A DNA stretch of 48,576 bases from contig JALHMO010000032.1 of assembly GCA_022844015.1 (NCBI GenBank), positions 1-48,576 of the forward strand, in the 5' to 3' direction. The notes under the pieces were generated by a model. It made no database searches. It was not told where the DNA came from and saw only the letters and a list, made by a program, of their open reading frames with translations. Origin of the DNA: Reyranella sp. (GTDB lineage Bacteria > Pseudomonadota > Alphaproteobacteria > Reyranellales > Reyranellaceae). Below, one piece after another: positions 26,282-33,335 of this stretch; within the stretch, counting starts at the first letter, position 1; every line of letters begins with the position of its first letter. Position numbers and translations under genes: made by a program.

Positions 26282-26422
26282 CGAAGCGAGGCTCGCCGTC
26301 GGACCGACCGGGGATTCACGTCGGTACTCCGGAAGCGTTGCCGGATCGGCCCGCGGCAGCCTAGCATCTCCGGCAAGCCATCCAGGGAGGCACGATTTGG
26401 CCAGCAGTCAGTGGAGGCACCC

Positions 26423-27376
26423 GTGAAGGGTCGCGTCGATCCCGCGATCGAGAGAATACTGCCGCTCCTTCCGCTCAAGGATGCGTCGAGCCTGACGCCC
26501 AAGCGGGCGCGCGACGAGCTGGTGGCGCTCGCGGACTCGCGAAAGGACGCGCCGCTGCCGCAACCTGGCTCGGTCACCGACCTGGTCATCGACGGCAAGG
26601 CCGGCGCGCTCGCCGCGCGGCTGTACGCGACGGCGAGCAGGCCGGCCCCTACGGTCGTCTTCTTCCACGGCGGCGGCTGGGTCGCCGGCGATCTCCACAC
26701 GCACGACCGGCAGGCGCGAACGCTGTCCCTCGAGCTGGATGCCGTCGTCCTCAGCGTCGACTACCGACGCCCTCCCGAGACGCCGTTTCCCGGTCCCTAC
26801 GAGGATTGCCTGGCCGCGACCAGGTGGGCCGCCGCGAACATCGACAGGCTCGGCGGCGATCCGACGCGGCTCGCCGTGGCTGGCGACAGTGCCGGCGGAA
26901 ATCTCGCCGCTGCCGTGGCGCAAGGCTGCCGCAGCGGCGGGCCGCCCCTGAGAGCGCAGCTCCTGGTCTACCCGGCGCTCGATCTGGCGGGGTGCTACGG
27001 CACGCCCGCCGTGAACGACCACTACCCCTCGCGGCAGGAGAATGCGCAGGGCTTCTTTCTCACGGGCGATGCCATGCGCTTCTTCGCCGGCCAGTACATT
27101 GCCAATGCCAAGGACAGCGAAGACCCTCGGGCCTCCCCTCTGAGGAGCGGCGATCTCCACCGCCTGCCGCCCGCGGTCATCTGCACGGCAGAGCTCGATC
27201 CTCTGCGCGACGAGGGAGAAGCCTACGCCGAAGCCCTGAAGCGCGCCGGGGTGCAGGTTTCCTACTTCCGCGAGCCCGGAATGGTGCACGGTTTCTTCGG
27301 CATGGGAGCGGCGTCACCCGCCGCTGACGCGGCACGCCAGCGCGCCACGGCGGCCTTCAGGAAGCTTCTCGACTGA
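26423..27376 (+). CDS. alpha/beta hydrolase, hormone-sensitive-lipase (HSL) family
   Basis: Carboxylesterase-like enzyme of 317 aa. The oxyanion-hole motif HGGGW is at 82-86, nucleophile Ser156 in GDSAGG, and likely acid and base Asp259 (AELDPLRDEG) and His289 (MVHGFFGM). Start GTG 26423 has GGAGG 5 nt upstream; an in-frame GTG at 26411 would lie before that site. The short acyl substrate is unknown. It converges with the PhoX gene across a strong bidirectional hairpin. Confidence 0.9.
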   Translation: MKGRVDPAIERILPLLPLKDASSLTPKRARDELVALADSRKDAPLPQPGSVTDLVIDGKAGALAARLYATASRPAPTVVFFHGGGWVAGDLHTHDRQARTLSLELDAVVLSVDYRRPPETPFPGPYEDCLAATRWAAANIDRLGGDPTRLAVAGDSAGGNLAAAVAQGCRSGGPPLRAQLLVYPALDLAGCYGTPAVNDHYPSRQENAQGFFLTGDAMRFFAGQYIANAKDSEDPRASPLRSGDLHRLPPAVICTAELDPLRDEGEAYAEALKRAGVQVSYFREPGMVHGFFGMGAASPAADAARQRATAAFRKLLD

Positions 27377-27478
27377 GCCGAGCCGCTGCGACGCAACGCC
27401 GGCGACGATCTGCATCGCCGGGTCGCCCGACACCGGCTGCGCCCGGGAGACGCCCGGCATACCGATGCACGGCACGAT

Positions 27479-27519
27479 CCTCGGAAGGTCGGGGCGGTAC
27501 CCGCCCCGATCTTCCGAGG
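27479..27519. terminator. bidirectional terminator-like hairpin, GATCGGGGCGG type
   Basis: CCTCGGAAGGTCGGGGCGG pairs with CCGCCCCGATCTTCCGAGG (one mismatch) around a 3-nt loop. It lies between the convergent hydrolase and PhoX genes, ending 10 nt from the PhoX stop. Its core is shared with the hairpin at 29869-29911. Confidence 0.7.
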
Positions 27520-27529
27520 AATCCGAGAC

Positions 27530-29458
27530 CTACGATCCGATCGTGCCGCCGCCTTTCTTGGTGATGACGATGACCGAGGGTCGCGGCGGCATGCCGTCCA
27601 TGAAGTCGGGCCAGCGTGTCGACGGCTTCTCGAATGTCGAGCCAGCGTCCTCGGCGGGATGCTGGACGGCGAGGAACAGGGTGCCGTCGTCCGGCGTCAG
27701 GATCGGGCCGCACACTTCCGCGCCGGTCGGCGCCTGGAAGAAGCAGCGCGTCAGGCCGCGGCCGTAGCCCGCCGTGTCGGCACCGTACAGCCCGTCGGCG
27801 ATGCCGGCCGCGCTGGGGGCACCATCGGTGGCGAGCCATATCCGGCCCTTGCTGTCGAACGTGCAGTTGTCGACGCAGGACAGCCAGCCGTTCTCCGACG
27901 TCGCGCGATGGTAGCGGGCCCCCGGATCGATGCCCGGCTTGCCGCCGACCAGGAAGATCGACCACGTGCCGTCGAGCGCCGCGTGGTCGCCATCCTTCGG
28001 CGTGATCTCGATGACGTGGCCATGGGCATTGCGGGCCATCGGGTTGGCGCGATTGACCTGCTGCTCGGTGCGCCGCGTATTGTTGGTCAGCAGGACATAG
28101 ACCCGGCCGTTGACCGGGTTGGCCTCGACATCCTCCGGCCGGTCCATCGGCGTCGCCTTGAGCAGGTCCGCCGCGATCCGCGTGTAGATCATCACATCGG
28201 CCTGGCTGGCAAAGCCGTTCTCGGCGGTCAGCGGTCCCTGGCCCTGTACCAGCGGCAGCCATTCGATCTTGCCGTCGTCGGCAAAACGCGCGACGTAGAG
28301 CGTGCCCTCGTCGAGAAGATCGCGGTTGGCGGCGCGGTCCTGCCGGTTCCACGGCTTGGCAGTGACGAACTTGTAGACGTAGTCGAAGCGCTCGTCGTCG
28401 CCCATGTAGATCACGACACGGCCGTCCTTGGCCAGGGCGTGGTGACAGCCCTCGTGCTTGAAACGGCCCAGCGCGGTGCGCTTGATCGGCGTCGCCGTCG
28501 GGTCGTAGGGATCGATCTCGACGATCCAGCCGAAGCGGTTGGGCTCGTTGGCCTCCTTCTCGACATTGAAGCGATCGAAGTACTTCGACCAGCCGTACCA
28601 CGTGGCCTTGGAGATGCCGTAGCGCTTGTAGGCCTTGGCATCGGGCATCTTCTCCGCGTCGCCGCCGAAGTAGCCGTTGAAGTTCTCCTCCGCGGTGAGC
28701 CAGGTGCCCCACGGCGTCTCGCCGCCGGCGCAGTTGTTCAGCATGCCGAGCACCTTGCGGCCGCTCGGGTCGGCCGAGGTCTTGAGCTTGTCGTGGCCGG
28801 CAGCCGGCCCGGAGATGTCGAACGCGGTGTTGGCCGAGAGGCGCCGTGCGTACTTGCTGTTCGGCACCACCGACCACTTGCCGTTCTCGCGCACGATCTC
28901 GATCACGGCGCCGCCGTGCGCCGCCATCTCGACCTCGGCCTGTTCCTTCGTCACCTTGAGATTGACGGCGCGCCCGGCGCCCAGGCCGGCGAACATCAGG
29001 CCGGGGTCGGTGTACTCGTGATTGACGACCATGAGGAAGCGGTCGCTGGCCGTGCTGCCGGCCGGCAGGGCATGCAGGCCGATGAAGTCGCAATTGTAGC
29101 CGAACTGCTTCTCCTGTCCGGCCGCGGTCAGCTTGCCGGGCTCGAAGGCCGGCGCATCGGCCATCACCGGGTCGCCCCATCGGATCAGGACCTGCGCCTC
29201 GTAACCCGGCGGCACGTGGTGGGTCTTGTCGAGGCCATGCGGCACCTCCTCGAAGGTGAGCGAGGACGGGCCGACAGGTTGCGCCAGAGCGCCTTCGCCA
29301 ACCAGGGCGCCGCCGATCGTCGCCACGGCTCCCGCGCCGAGCAGGCCGCGCAGCGCCTCGCGGCGTCCGAGGCGGCGGCCGATCAGCTCGCCGATCGTCG
29401 GTTCCGTGCTGGGGTTCGAGCCGAGATCCTCGGGATCCATGCCGTCATCATGCCGCAT
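27530..29458 (-). CDS. PhoX family (DUF839) phosphatase with Tat signal
   Basis: Secreted Ca/Fe-dependent alkaline phosphatase family, 642 aa. Start ATG 29458 is preceded by GGAGAG; a second ATG at 29470 would add MERT and has poorer spacing. Tat signal: IGRRLGRREALRGLLGAGAVATIGGALVG (about 26-54). Catalytic-domain blocks include MVVNHEYTDPG, NNCAGGETPWGTWLTAEEN, FGWIVEIDPYDP, FKHEGCHHALAKDGRVVIYMGDDERFDYVYKF and CVDNCTFDSKGRIWLATDG. It should release phosphate from organic esters in the periplasm. A PHO-box-like array upstream suggests PhoB control. Confidence 0.94.
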   Translation of the reverse strand: MRHDDGMDPEDLGSNPSTEPTIGELIGRRLGRREALRGLLGAGAVATIGGALVGEGALAQPVGPSSLTFEEVPHGLDKTHHVPPGYEAQVLIRWGDPVMADAPAFEPGKLTAAGQEKQFGYNCDFIGLHALPAGSTASDRFLMVVNHEYTDPGLMFAGLGAGRAVNLKVTKEQAEVEMAAHGGAVIEIVRENGKWSVVPNSKYARRLSANTAFDISGPAAGHDKLKTSADPSGRKVLGMLNNCAGGETPWGTWLTAEENFNGYFGGDAEKMPDAKAYKRYGISKATWYGWSKYFDRFNVEKEANEPNRFGWIVEIDPYDPTATPIKRTALGRFKHEGCHHALAKDGRVVIYMGDDERFDYVYKFVTAKPWNRQDRAANRDLLDEGTLYVARFADDGKIEWLPLVQGQGPLTAENGFASQADVMIYTRIAADLLKATPMDRPEDVEANPVNGRVYVLLTNNTRRTEQQVNRANPMARNAHGHVIEITPKDGDHAALDGTWSIFLVGGKPGIDPGARYHRATSENGWLSCVDNCTFDSKGRIWLATDGAPSAAGIADGLYGADTAGYGRGLTRCFFQAPTGAEVCGPILTPDDGTLFLAVQHPAEDAGSTFEKPSTRWPDFMDGMPPRPSVIVITKKGGGTIGS

Positions 29459-29501
29459 CGTTCTCTCCATCCCTTGCTTGCAGTCGCCCTACCCGACGCC
29501 C

Positions 29502-29541
29502 TCGACAGCAACACGACAAAGATGTTGCACCTTCATGACAG
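29502..29541 (-). promoter_or_regulatory. PHO-box-like array upstream of the PhoX gene
   Basis: On the minus strand, 7-nt elements occur at 11-nt spacing: CTGTCAT (29541-29535), GTGCAAC (29530-29524), TTGTCGT (29519-29513) and CTGTCGA (29508-29502). The PhoB consensus is CTGTCAT/C repeated every 11 nt. One unit is perfect, two match 5 of 7, one is poor. Located 44-83 nt before the ATG. The spacing fits; binding is inferred. Confidence 0.5.
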
Positions 29542-29642
29542 ACGCGACCCATGCTTGGCTTCATCCCCAAACGCCGTCGTCGAACCGTAGCGCGCATCGG
29601 ATAGCACCCAGGGTGCAATCAAGTACGGAGACTGAGCATCAT

Positions 29643-29852
29643 GATCCGCAGAAGCTTGCCCGCCAGGGCGGCCGCGACGGCAAGCTCACCTTCCCGTTCT
29701 TCACCATCGAGAACGTCGAGGTGATCGACGGCGAGCGCATCATCGTCGGCAACGACAACAACCTGCCCTTCTCGTCGGGCCGCGCGCTCGGCAAGGCCGA
29801 CGACAACGAGCTCGTCATCCTGCGCGTGCCGGAGCTGTTGAAGGCGAAGTAA
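29643..29852 (+). pseudogene. 3' remnant of an esterase-like phytase family gene
   Basis: The last 69 codons read DPQKLARQGGRDGKLTFPFF, TIENVEVIDGERIIVGNDNN and LPFSSGRALGKADDNELVIL. This is the C-terminal end of the 'esterase-like activity of phytase' family (PF13449), whose members usually have several hundred residues. Upstream in this frame (to 29226) the codons are antisense to PhoX and intergenic DNA, and the ATG at 29641 is out of frame. The 5' part was probably lost by deletion. It lies next to the PhoX gene, a common partner in phosphate scavenging. Confidence 0.7.
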
Positions 29853-29868
29853 GCCTCTTGTTCTCCCC

Positions 29869-29911
29869 TTCTGTGAAGATCGGGGCGGGAACCGCCCCGA
29901 TCTTCACAGAA
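29869..29911 (+). terminator. 20-bp perfect hairpin after the phytase remnant
   Basis: TTCTGTGAAGATCGGGGCGG (29869-29888) and its exact reverse complement at 29892-29911 flank a GAA loop. Core GATCGGGGCGG matches the hairpin at 27479-27519, while the outer arms differ. It probably was the terminator of the truncated gene. Confidence 0.7.
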
Positions 29912-29954
29912 TCGTGGTACGCGCTGGCGTACCGGGGGTCTCCCACGAGAATCC

Positions 29955-30292
29955 GCTGGGGGCGCGCCGCTCCTGGGCGCTTCTGTAGTTTTCGGTTGTC
30001 CTCCCCAGCTTCGCCGCTACGGAGTGGACACATCTCAAATCCCTCCTCGTCATCGCAGGGCACTCGCTTTTGGACAGGCACCGTCATCCCGACCGGAGCC
30101 GAGCACAGCGAGGCGTAGTGGAGGGACCTTTCTTGTTGCAGAATCAGCAAGAAAGGTCCCTCGACTGCACCGCCCGAAGGGCGGCTTCGCTCGGGATGAC
30201 GGTACTTTTTGCTCCTATGCGCACGCCCTGCAAAGACGGAGAGGAAATGTGCCCACTCCGTAGCAGTGCCACAGGAGTGGCGCGCTCCCGGC
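29955..30292. repeat. family A inverted pair split by other repeats
   Basis: A degraded left arm (GCTGGGGGCGCGCCGCTCCT, 29955-29974, then GGGCGC) and a right arm (AGTGCCACAGGAGTGGCGCG then CTCCCGGC, 30265-30292) are 284 nt apart, against about 70 nt in intact copies. The DNA between them contains a separate nested inverted repeat. This covers the 448-nt gap 29853-30300, where I see no intact gene. Confidence 0.5.
30080..30203. repeat. GTCATCCCGA-type nested inverted repeat
   Basis: Outer arms ACCGTCATCCCGA (30080-30092) and TCGGGATGACGGT (30191-30203) are exact; inner arms GAGGGACCTTTCTTG (30121-30135) and CAAGAAAGGTCCCTC (30148-30162) are exact 15-bp repeats. It looks like a separate palindromic element inserted in a family A pair. 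Confidence 0.7.
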
Positions 30293-30300
30293 GATGATCT

Positions 30301-30924
30301 CTACGGCAACACCCGCCTCATCCAGGCGGCCGTCTCCTGCGAGTCCTGCCGGTCGCTTGCCGCCAGCCGGTCGATCACCTGATGGCGGTCGGCGAGGTCG
30401 CGGTTCTGGCTGAGCTTGAGCTTGGTCTCGACCCGCTCGAGCGGCATGCGGAAGGCGACGATGCCGCGGGCCTGCGCCTCGGCGTTGCCGGCCGGCAGGC
30501 GGTCGAGCGACCACGCCTCGGCGCCCTCGCCCTCGTAGGCACGCGCCAGCCTGTCCAGCACCTCGAGGGAACCGGCGGCCTCCTCGATGGCCTGCGGCCG
30601 GCCGTAGGCATGCACCGTCACGTAGTTCCAGGTCGGCACCTTGACCCCCGGCGTGTACCAGGTCGGCGAGACGTAGGCGTGCGGTCCCCAGAACAGGGCA
30701 AGCGATTGGGCCGGTCGGGCGAACAGTTTCCAGTGCGGGTTGGCGCGCGCCATGTGGCCGATCAACGAGCCGTGCGGCGAGCCGTCGTCCTGCCACAGCA
30801 GGGACAGGTGCGTGGCGAATGGCGCCCCGTCCTCGCCGGCGGTCAGCAGCAGCGCCCAGCTATGGGCCTGCATGATCTGGCGGCCCGCGTTCTCGCTGCC
30901 TTCGAAGTGCTTCGGAATGTACAT
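30301..30924 (-). CDS. FMN-binding negative transcriptional regulator (PaiB family)
   Basis: 207-residue PaiB-like protein with the split-barrel FMN-binding fold. The start ATG 30924 gives MYIPKHFEGSENAGRQIMQA, the usual PaiB opening; GGAAGACGAG upstream serves as ribosome-binding site. Other family blocks: HLSLLWQDDGSPHGSLIGHMARANPHWK, YVSPTWYTPGVKVPTWNYVTVHAYG and KLKLSQNRDLADRHQVIDRL. Bacillus PaiB represses sporulation and protease genes; elsewhere an enzymatic or flavin-handling role is possible. Divergent from the dienelactone hydrolase gene across 86 nt. Confidence 0.92.
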   Translation of the reverse strand: MYIPKHFEGSENAGRQIMQAHSWALLLTAGEDGAPFATHLSLLWQDDGSPHGSLIGHMARANPHWKLFARPAQSLALFWGPHAYVSPTWYTPGVKVPTWNYVTVHAYGRPQAIEEAAGSLEVLDRLARAYEGEGAEAWSLDRLPAGNAEAQARGIVAFRMPLERVETKLKLSQNRDLADRHQVIDRLAASDRQDSQETAAWMRRVLP

Positions 30925-31010
30925 GGCTCGTCTTCCGGCGATGGCCGCCCCGAGGGTTGAACGGCGCGCCATTACCATGTCCTATGCGGGCCGCAACCGG
31001 GGGAATTCTC

Positions 31011-31679
31011 ATGGGTGATAATATCCGTCTCAAGTCTGCCGCTGGCGAGATCGGCGCCTGGCTGGCAACGCCGAAGGGCTCGCCCAAGGGCGGCATCGTC
31101 GTCATCCAGGAGATTTTCGGCTGCAACCATCACATCAGGGCGGTGACCGACAGGTTCGCGGCCGACGGCTATCTCGCCCTGGCACCCTGCTTCTTCGACC
31201 ATATCCATCCCGGCATCGAGCTCGGCTACACGCCCGACACCATCGCCCAGGGACGCGACTACGTGACGAAGCTCGGCGTCGACAAGGCGGTGCAGGACGT
31301 CGACGCGGCGATCGCCGAGCTGAAGCGCCGCGGCACCCGCAAGGTCGCAGTCACCGGCTTCTGCTGGGGCGGCACCATCACGTGGCTCGCGGCGACCCGC
31401 CTCAAGCCGGACGCCGCGATCGGGTACTACGGCGGCGGCATCCACGGCACGCGCAACGAGAAGCCCGGCGTGCCGACCATGCTGCATTTCGGCGACAAGG
31501 ACATGCACATCCCGATGGCGCACGTGAACGAGCTGCGCTCGCTCCACCCCGACGTCGCCATCTACGACTATCCGGCCGATCACGGCTTCCATTGCGACGA
31601 GCGCGGCAGCTACGACGCGGCGGCGTCCAAGCAGGCCTATGCCCGCACGCTGGAATTCATGGCCAAGCACGTCGGCTAG
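31011..31679 (+). CDS. dienelactone hydrolase family protein
   Basis: Alpha/beta hydrolase of 222 aa. Dienelactone hydrolase hallmarks: Glu34 in VIQEIFGCNHHIR, nucleophile Cys118 in GFCWGG, the acid in GDKDMHIP (about 162-164), and His191 in ADHGFHCDERGSYD. GGGGGAATTCTC precedes ATG 31011. It could hydrolyse dienelactone in chlorocatechol breakdown or act as a general carboxylesterase; no aromatic catabolism genes are nearby. Followed by a hairpin at 31699. Confidence 0.93.
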   Translation: MGDNIRLKSAAGEIGAWLATPKGSPKGGIVVIQEIFGCNHHIRAVTDRFAADGYLALAPCFFDHIHPGIELGYTPDTIAQGRDYVTKLGVDKAVQDVDAAIAELKRRGTRKVAVTGFCWGGTITWLAATRLKPDAAIGYYGGGIHGTRNEKPGVPTMLHFGDKDMHIPMAHVNELRSLHPDVAIYDYPADHGFHCDERGSYDAAASKQAYARTLEFMAKHVG

Positions 31680-31698
31680 GGTAGAGTTATGACCTAGT

Positions 31699-31728
31699 AA
31701 GAAACTGGCGGCTCGCCGCCAGTTTCTT
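31699..31728 (+). terminator. intrinsic-terminator-like hairpin after the dienelactone hydrolase gene
   Basis: AAGAAACTGGCGGC pairs exactly with GCCGCCAGTTTCTT over 14 bp around a 2-nt centre, 19 nt after the stop; the right arm supplies a T-rich end (TTTCTT). Confidence 0.75.
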
Positions 31729-31777
31729 GACACGGCGGGTCGGCCCTCGGGCCGGTGGGGAACTCCTATGAAAATGC

Positions 31778-31878
31778 GCTGGGAGCGCGCCACTGGTGGC
31801 GGAGTAAACTCCGCCAAAGTGGCGCTCATGGGATGTGTAATCACAAGAAGAGCGCCACTGGAGTGGCGCGCTCCCAGC
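31778..31878. repeat. family A inverted pair with a small hairpin inserted in one arm
   Basis: Outer arms GCTGGGAGCGCGCCAC (31778-31793) and GTGGCGCGCTCCCAGC (31863-31878) are exact. The left arm is interrupted by TGGCGGAGTAAACTCCGCCA, itself a palindrome, before continuing AAGTGGCGCTC. The spacer again holds CATGGGATGTGTAATCACA. Confidence 0.75.
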
Positions 31879-31945
31879 CATGAGCTTCCCTCTCGCAGCG
31901 CCACCATTTTCTCAGCATCGTGGTGCGCGCCGGCGTGCTGGGGGT

Positions 31946-32072
31946 CTCCCCACGCAATGCGTGGGGAGGTGTCGCCGTCTTGCGGCGACGGAGGGGTCAT
32001 GGGCACCACCACTGACGCTCATGACCCCTCCGTCCCGTATGACGGGACACCTCCCCAGCAAAGCTGGGGAGG
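31946..32072. repeat. five adjacent hairpins upstream of the CoA-transferase gene
   Basis: In 127 nt there are five consecutive stems: 31946-31968 (CTCCCCACGCA arms), 31971-31989 (GTCGCCG), 31989-32032 (CGGAGGGGTCAT, 12 bp with a 20-nt loop), 32032-32048 (GTCCCGT) and 32050-32072 (CCTCCCCAGC). No gene is seen in the 402-nt gap 31680-32081, which is otherwise filled by the terminator and a family A pair. Confidence 0.75.
32050..32072 (+). promoter_or_regulatory. hairpin that would sequester the CoA-transferase ribosome-binding site
   Basis: CCTCCCCAGC, AAA, GCTGGGGAGG form a perfect 10-bp stem. The only Shine-Dalgarno sequence for the ATG at 32082, GGGGAGGG (32066-32073), lies in its right arm. 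Translation of the leader may therefore depend on melting of, or competition with, this stem. Confidence 0.5.
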
Positions 32073-32081
32073 GAACTTGAA

Positions 32082-33335
32082 ATGACCAAACGCCCCGCCA
32101 GGAAGAGCTTCCAACCCGCCGCCCGTGGCCCCCTGAACGGGGTCCGCGTGGTCGACCTGTCGCGCCTGGTTGCCGGCAACGTGCTGACCCTCCAGCTCGC
32201 CGATTTCGGCGCCGAGGTGATCAAGATCGAGCCGCCCGAGGGCGACACGCTCCGCTCGTGGCGGGTCAAGGGCATCGAGACGGCCTGGAAGGTCAATTCC
32301 CGCAATAAGAAAAGCGTGGCGCTCGACCTGCGCTCCGCTGCCGGTCGCGACATCGTGCGCCGCCTCGCCGCGACGGCGCAGATCCTGGTCGAGAGCTTCC
32401 GGCCCGGCGTGCTGGAGCAGATGGACCTGGCGCCCGACGCGCTGCACGCGATCAACCCGCGCCTGGTCATCGTGCGGATTTCGGGCTGGGGCCAGGATGG
32501 CCGCTATCGGCACAAGCCGGGCTTCGGCACGCTGATCGAAGGCTACAGCGGCTTCGCCTCGATGAACGGCTTCGCCGACCGCGAGCCCGTCCTGCCGCCG
32601 ATGTATCTCGCCGACGCCATCGCCGCGCTGTACGGATACGGTGCGGTGATGGTCGCGTTGCGCGAGGTCGAGATCAACGGCGGCAAGGGCCAGACGCTCG
32701 ACCTGCCGCTCTTCGACCCATTGTTCTCGGTGCTGGGCCCGCAGGCGGCCAACCACAAGCTCACCGGCGAGGTGAAGGAGCGCACCGGCAGCCGCTCGAC
32801 CAACGCCGCGCCGCGCAACGTCTACCGGACGAAGGATGGCCATTGGGTCTGCCTGTCGGCGTCGACGCAGGGGATGGCCGAGCGCGTGCTGGTCAAGATC
32901 GGCCGGCCCGAGCTGGTCGAGGATCCGCGCTTCGCCACCAACATCGAGCGCGTGCGCAACGGGCTCGAGCTCGACAGGATAATCGGCGGCTTCGTTGCCG
33001 AGCGCGATCTCGCCGAGAACCTCCGCTATTTCGACGAGGCCGGCGTCACGATCGGCCCGGTCTACGACATCAGCCAGATCGTGCGGGACGACTACGTGCT
33101 GGAGCGCGAGGCGCTGATCGAGACGCCCGACGAGGAGATGGACGGCCTGCCCACCCACCCGATCGTGCCGCGCCTGTCGGGCACGCCCGGCGCCCTGCGT
33201 CATGCGGCACCGCGGATCGGCGAGCACAACGAGGCCGTGCTGCGCCCGCTGCTGGGCGATGCCGATTACGAGGCGCAGTGCGCCGCCGGCGCGATCTCCC
33301 GGGGGCCGAGGAGCAAGGGAGCGAGGAAGAAGTGA
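32082..33335 (+). CDS. CaiB/BaiF family (class III) CoA-transferase
   Basis: 417-residue class III CoA-transferase. Blocks: GPLNGVRVVDLSRLVAGNVLTLQLADFGAEVIKIEPPEGD, NKKSVALDLRSAAGRDIVRRL, VRISGWGQDG and PPMYLADAIAALYG, where Asp178 is the likely catalytic aspartate that forms the acyl anhydride. It moves CoA between carboxylic acids. Its stop overlaps the GTG start of a CoA-ester lyase, so the two probably act in sequence: activation of a hydroxy-dicarboxylate, then cleavage. Itaconate, citramalate or malate-type substrates are plausible but not determined. Confidence 0.93.
   Translation: MTKRPARKSFQPAARGPLNGVRVVDLSRLVAGNVLTLQLADFGAEVIKIEPPEGDTLRSWRVKGIETAWKVNSRNKKSVALDLRSAAGRDIVRRLAATAQILVESFRPGVLEQMDLAPDALHAINPRLVIVRISGWGQDGRYRHKPGFGTLIEGYSGFASMNGFADREPVLPPMYLADAIAALYGYGAVMVALREVEINGGKGQTLDLPLFDPLFSVLGPQAANHKLTGEVKERTGSRSTNAAPRNVYRTKDGHWVCLSASTQGMAERVLVKIGRPELVEDPRFATNIERVRNGLELDRIIGGFVAERDLAENLRYFDEAGVTIGPVYDISQIVRDDYVLEREALIETPDEEMDGLPTHPIVPRLSGTPGALRHAAPRIGEHNEAVLRPLLGDADYEAQCAAGAISRGPRSKGARKK

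Noticed and set aside
29226-29852. 208-codon plus-strand frame as a complete gene
   Set aside because: Only the last 69 codons resemble a protein family; the first two thirds are antisense to PhoX and intergenic DNA. Called as a 3' gene remnant instead.
31946-32072. CRISPR array
   Set aside because: The stems have different sequences and there is no constant repeat with regular unique spacers; no cas genes in the window. The 147-bp units at 46.2 kb also lack spacers.
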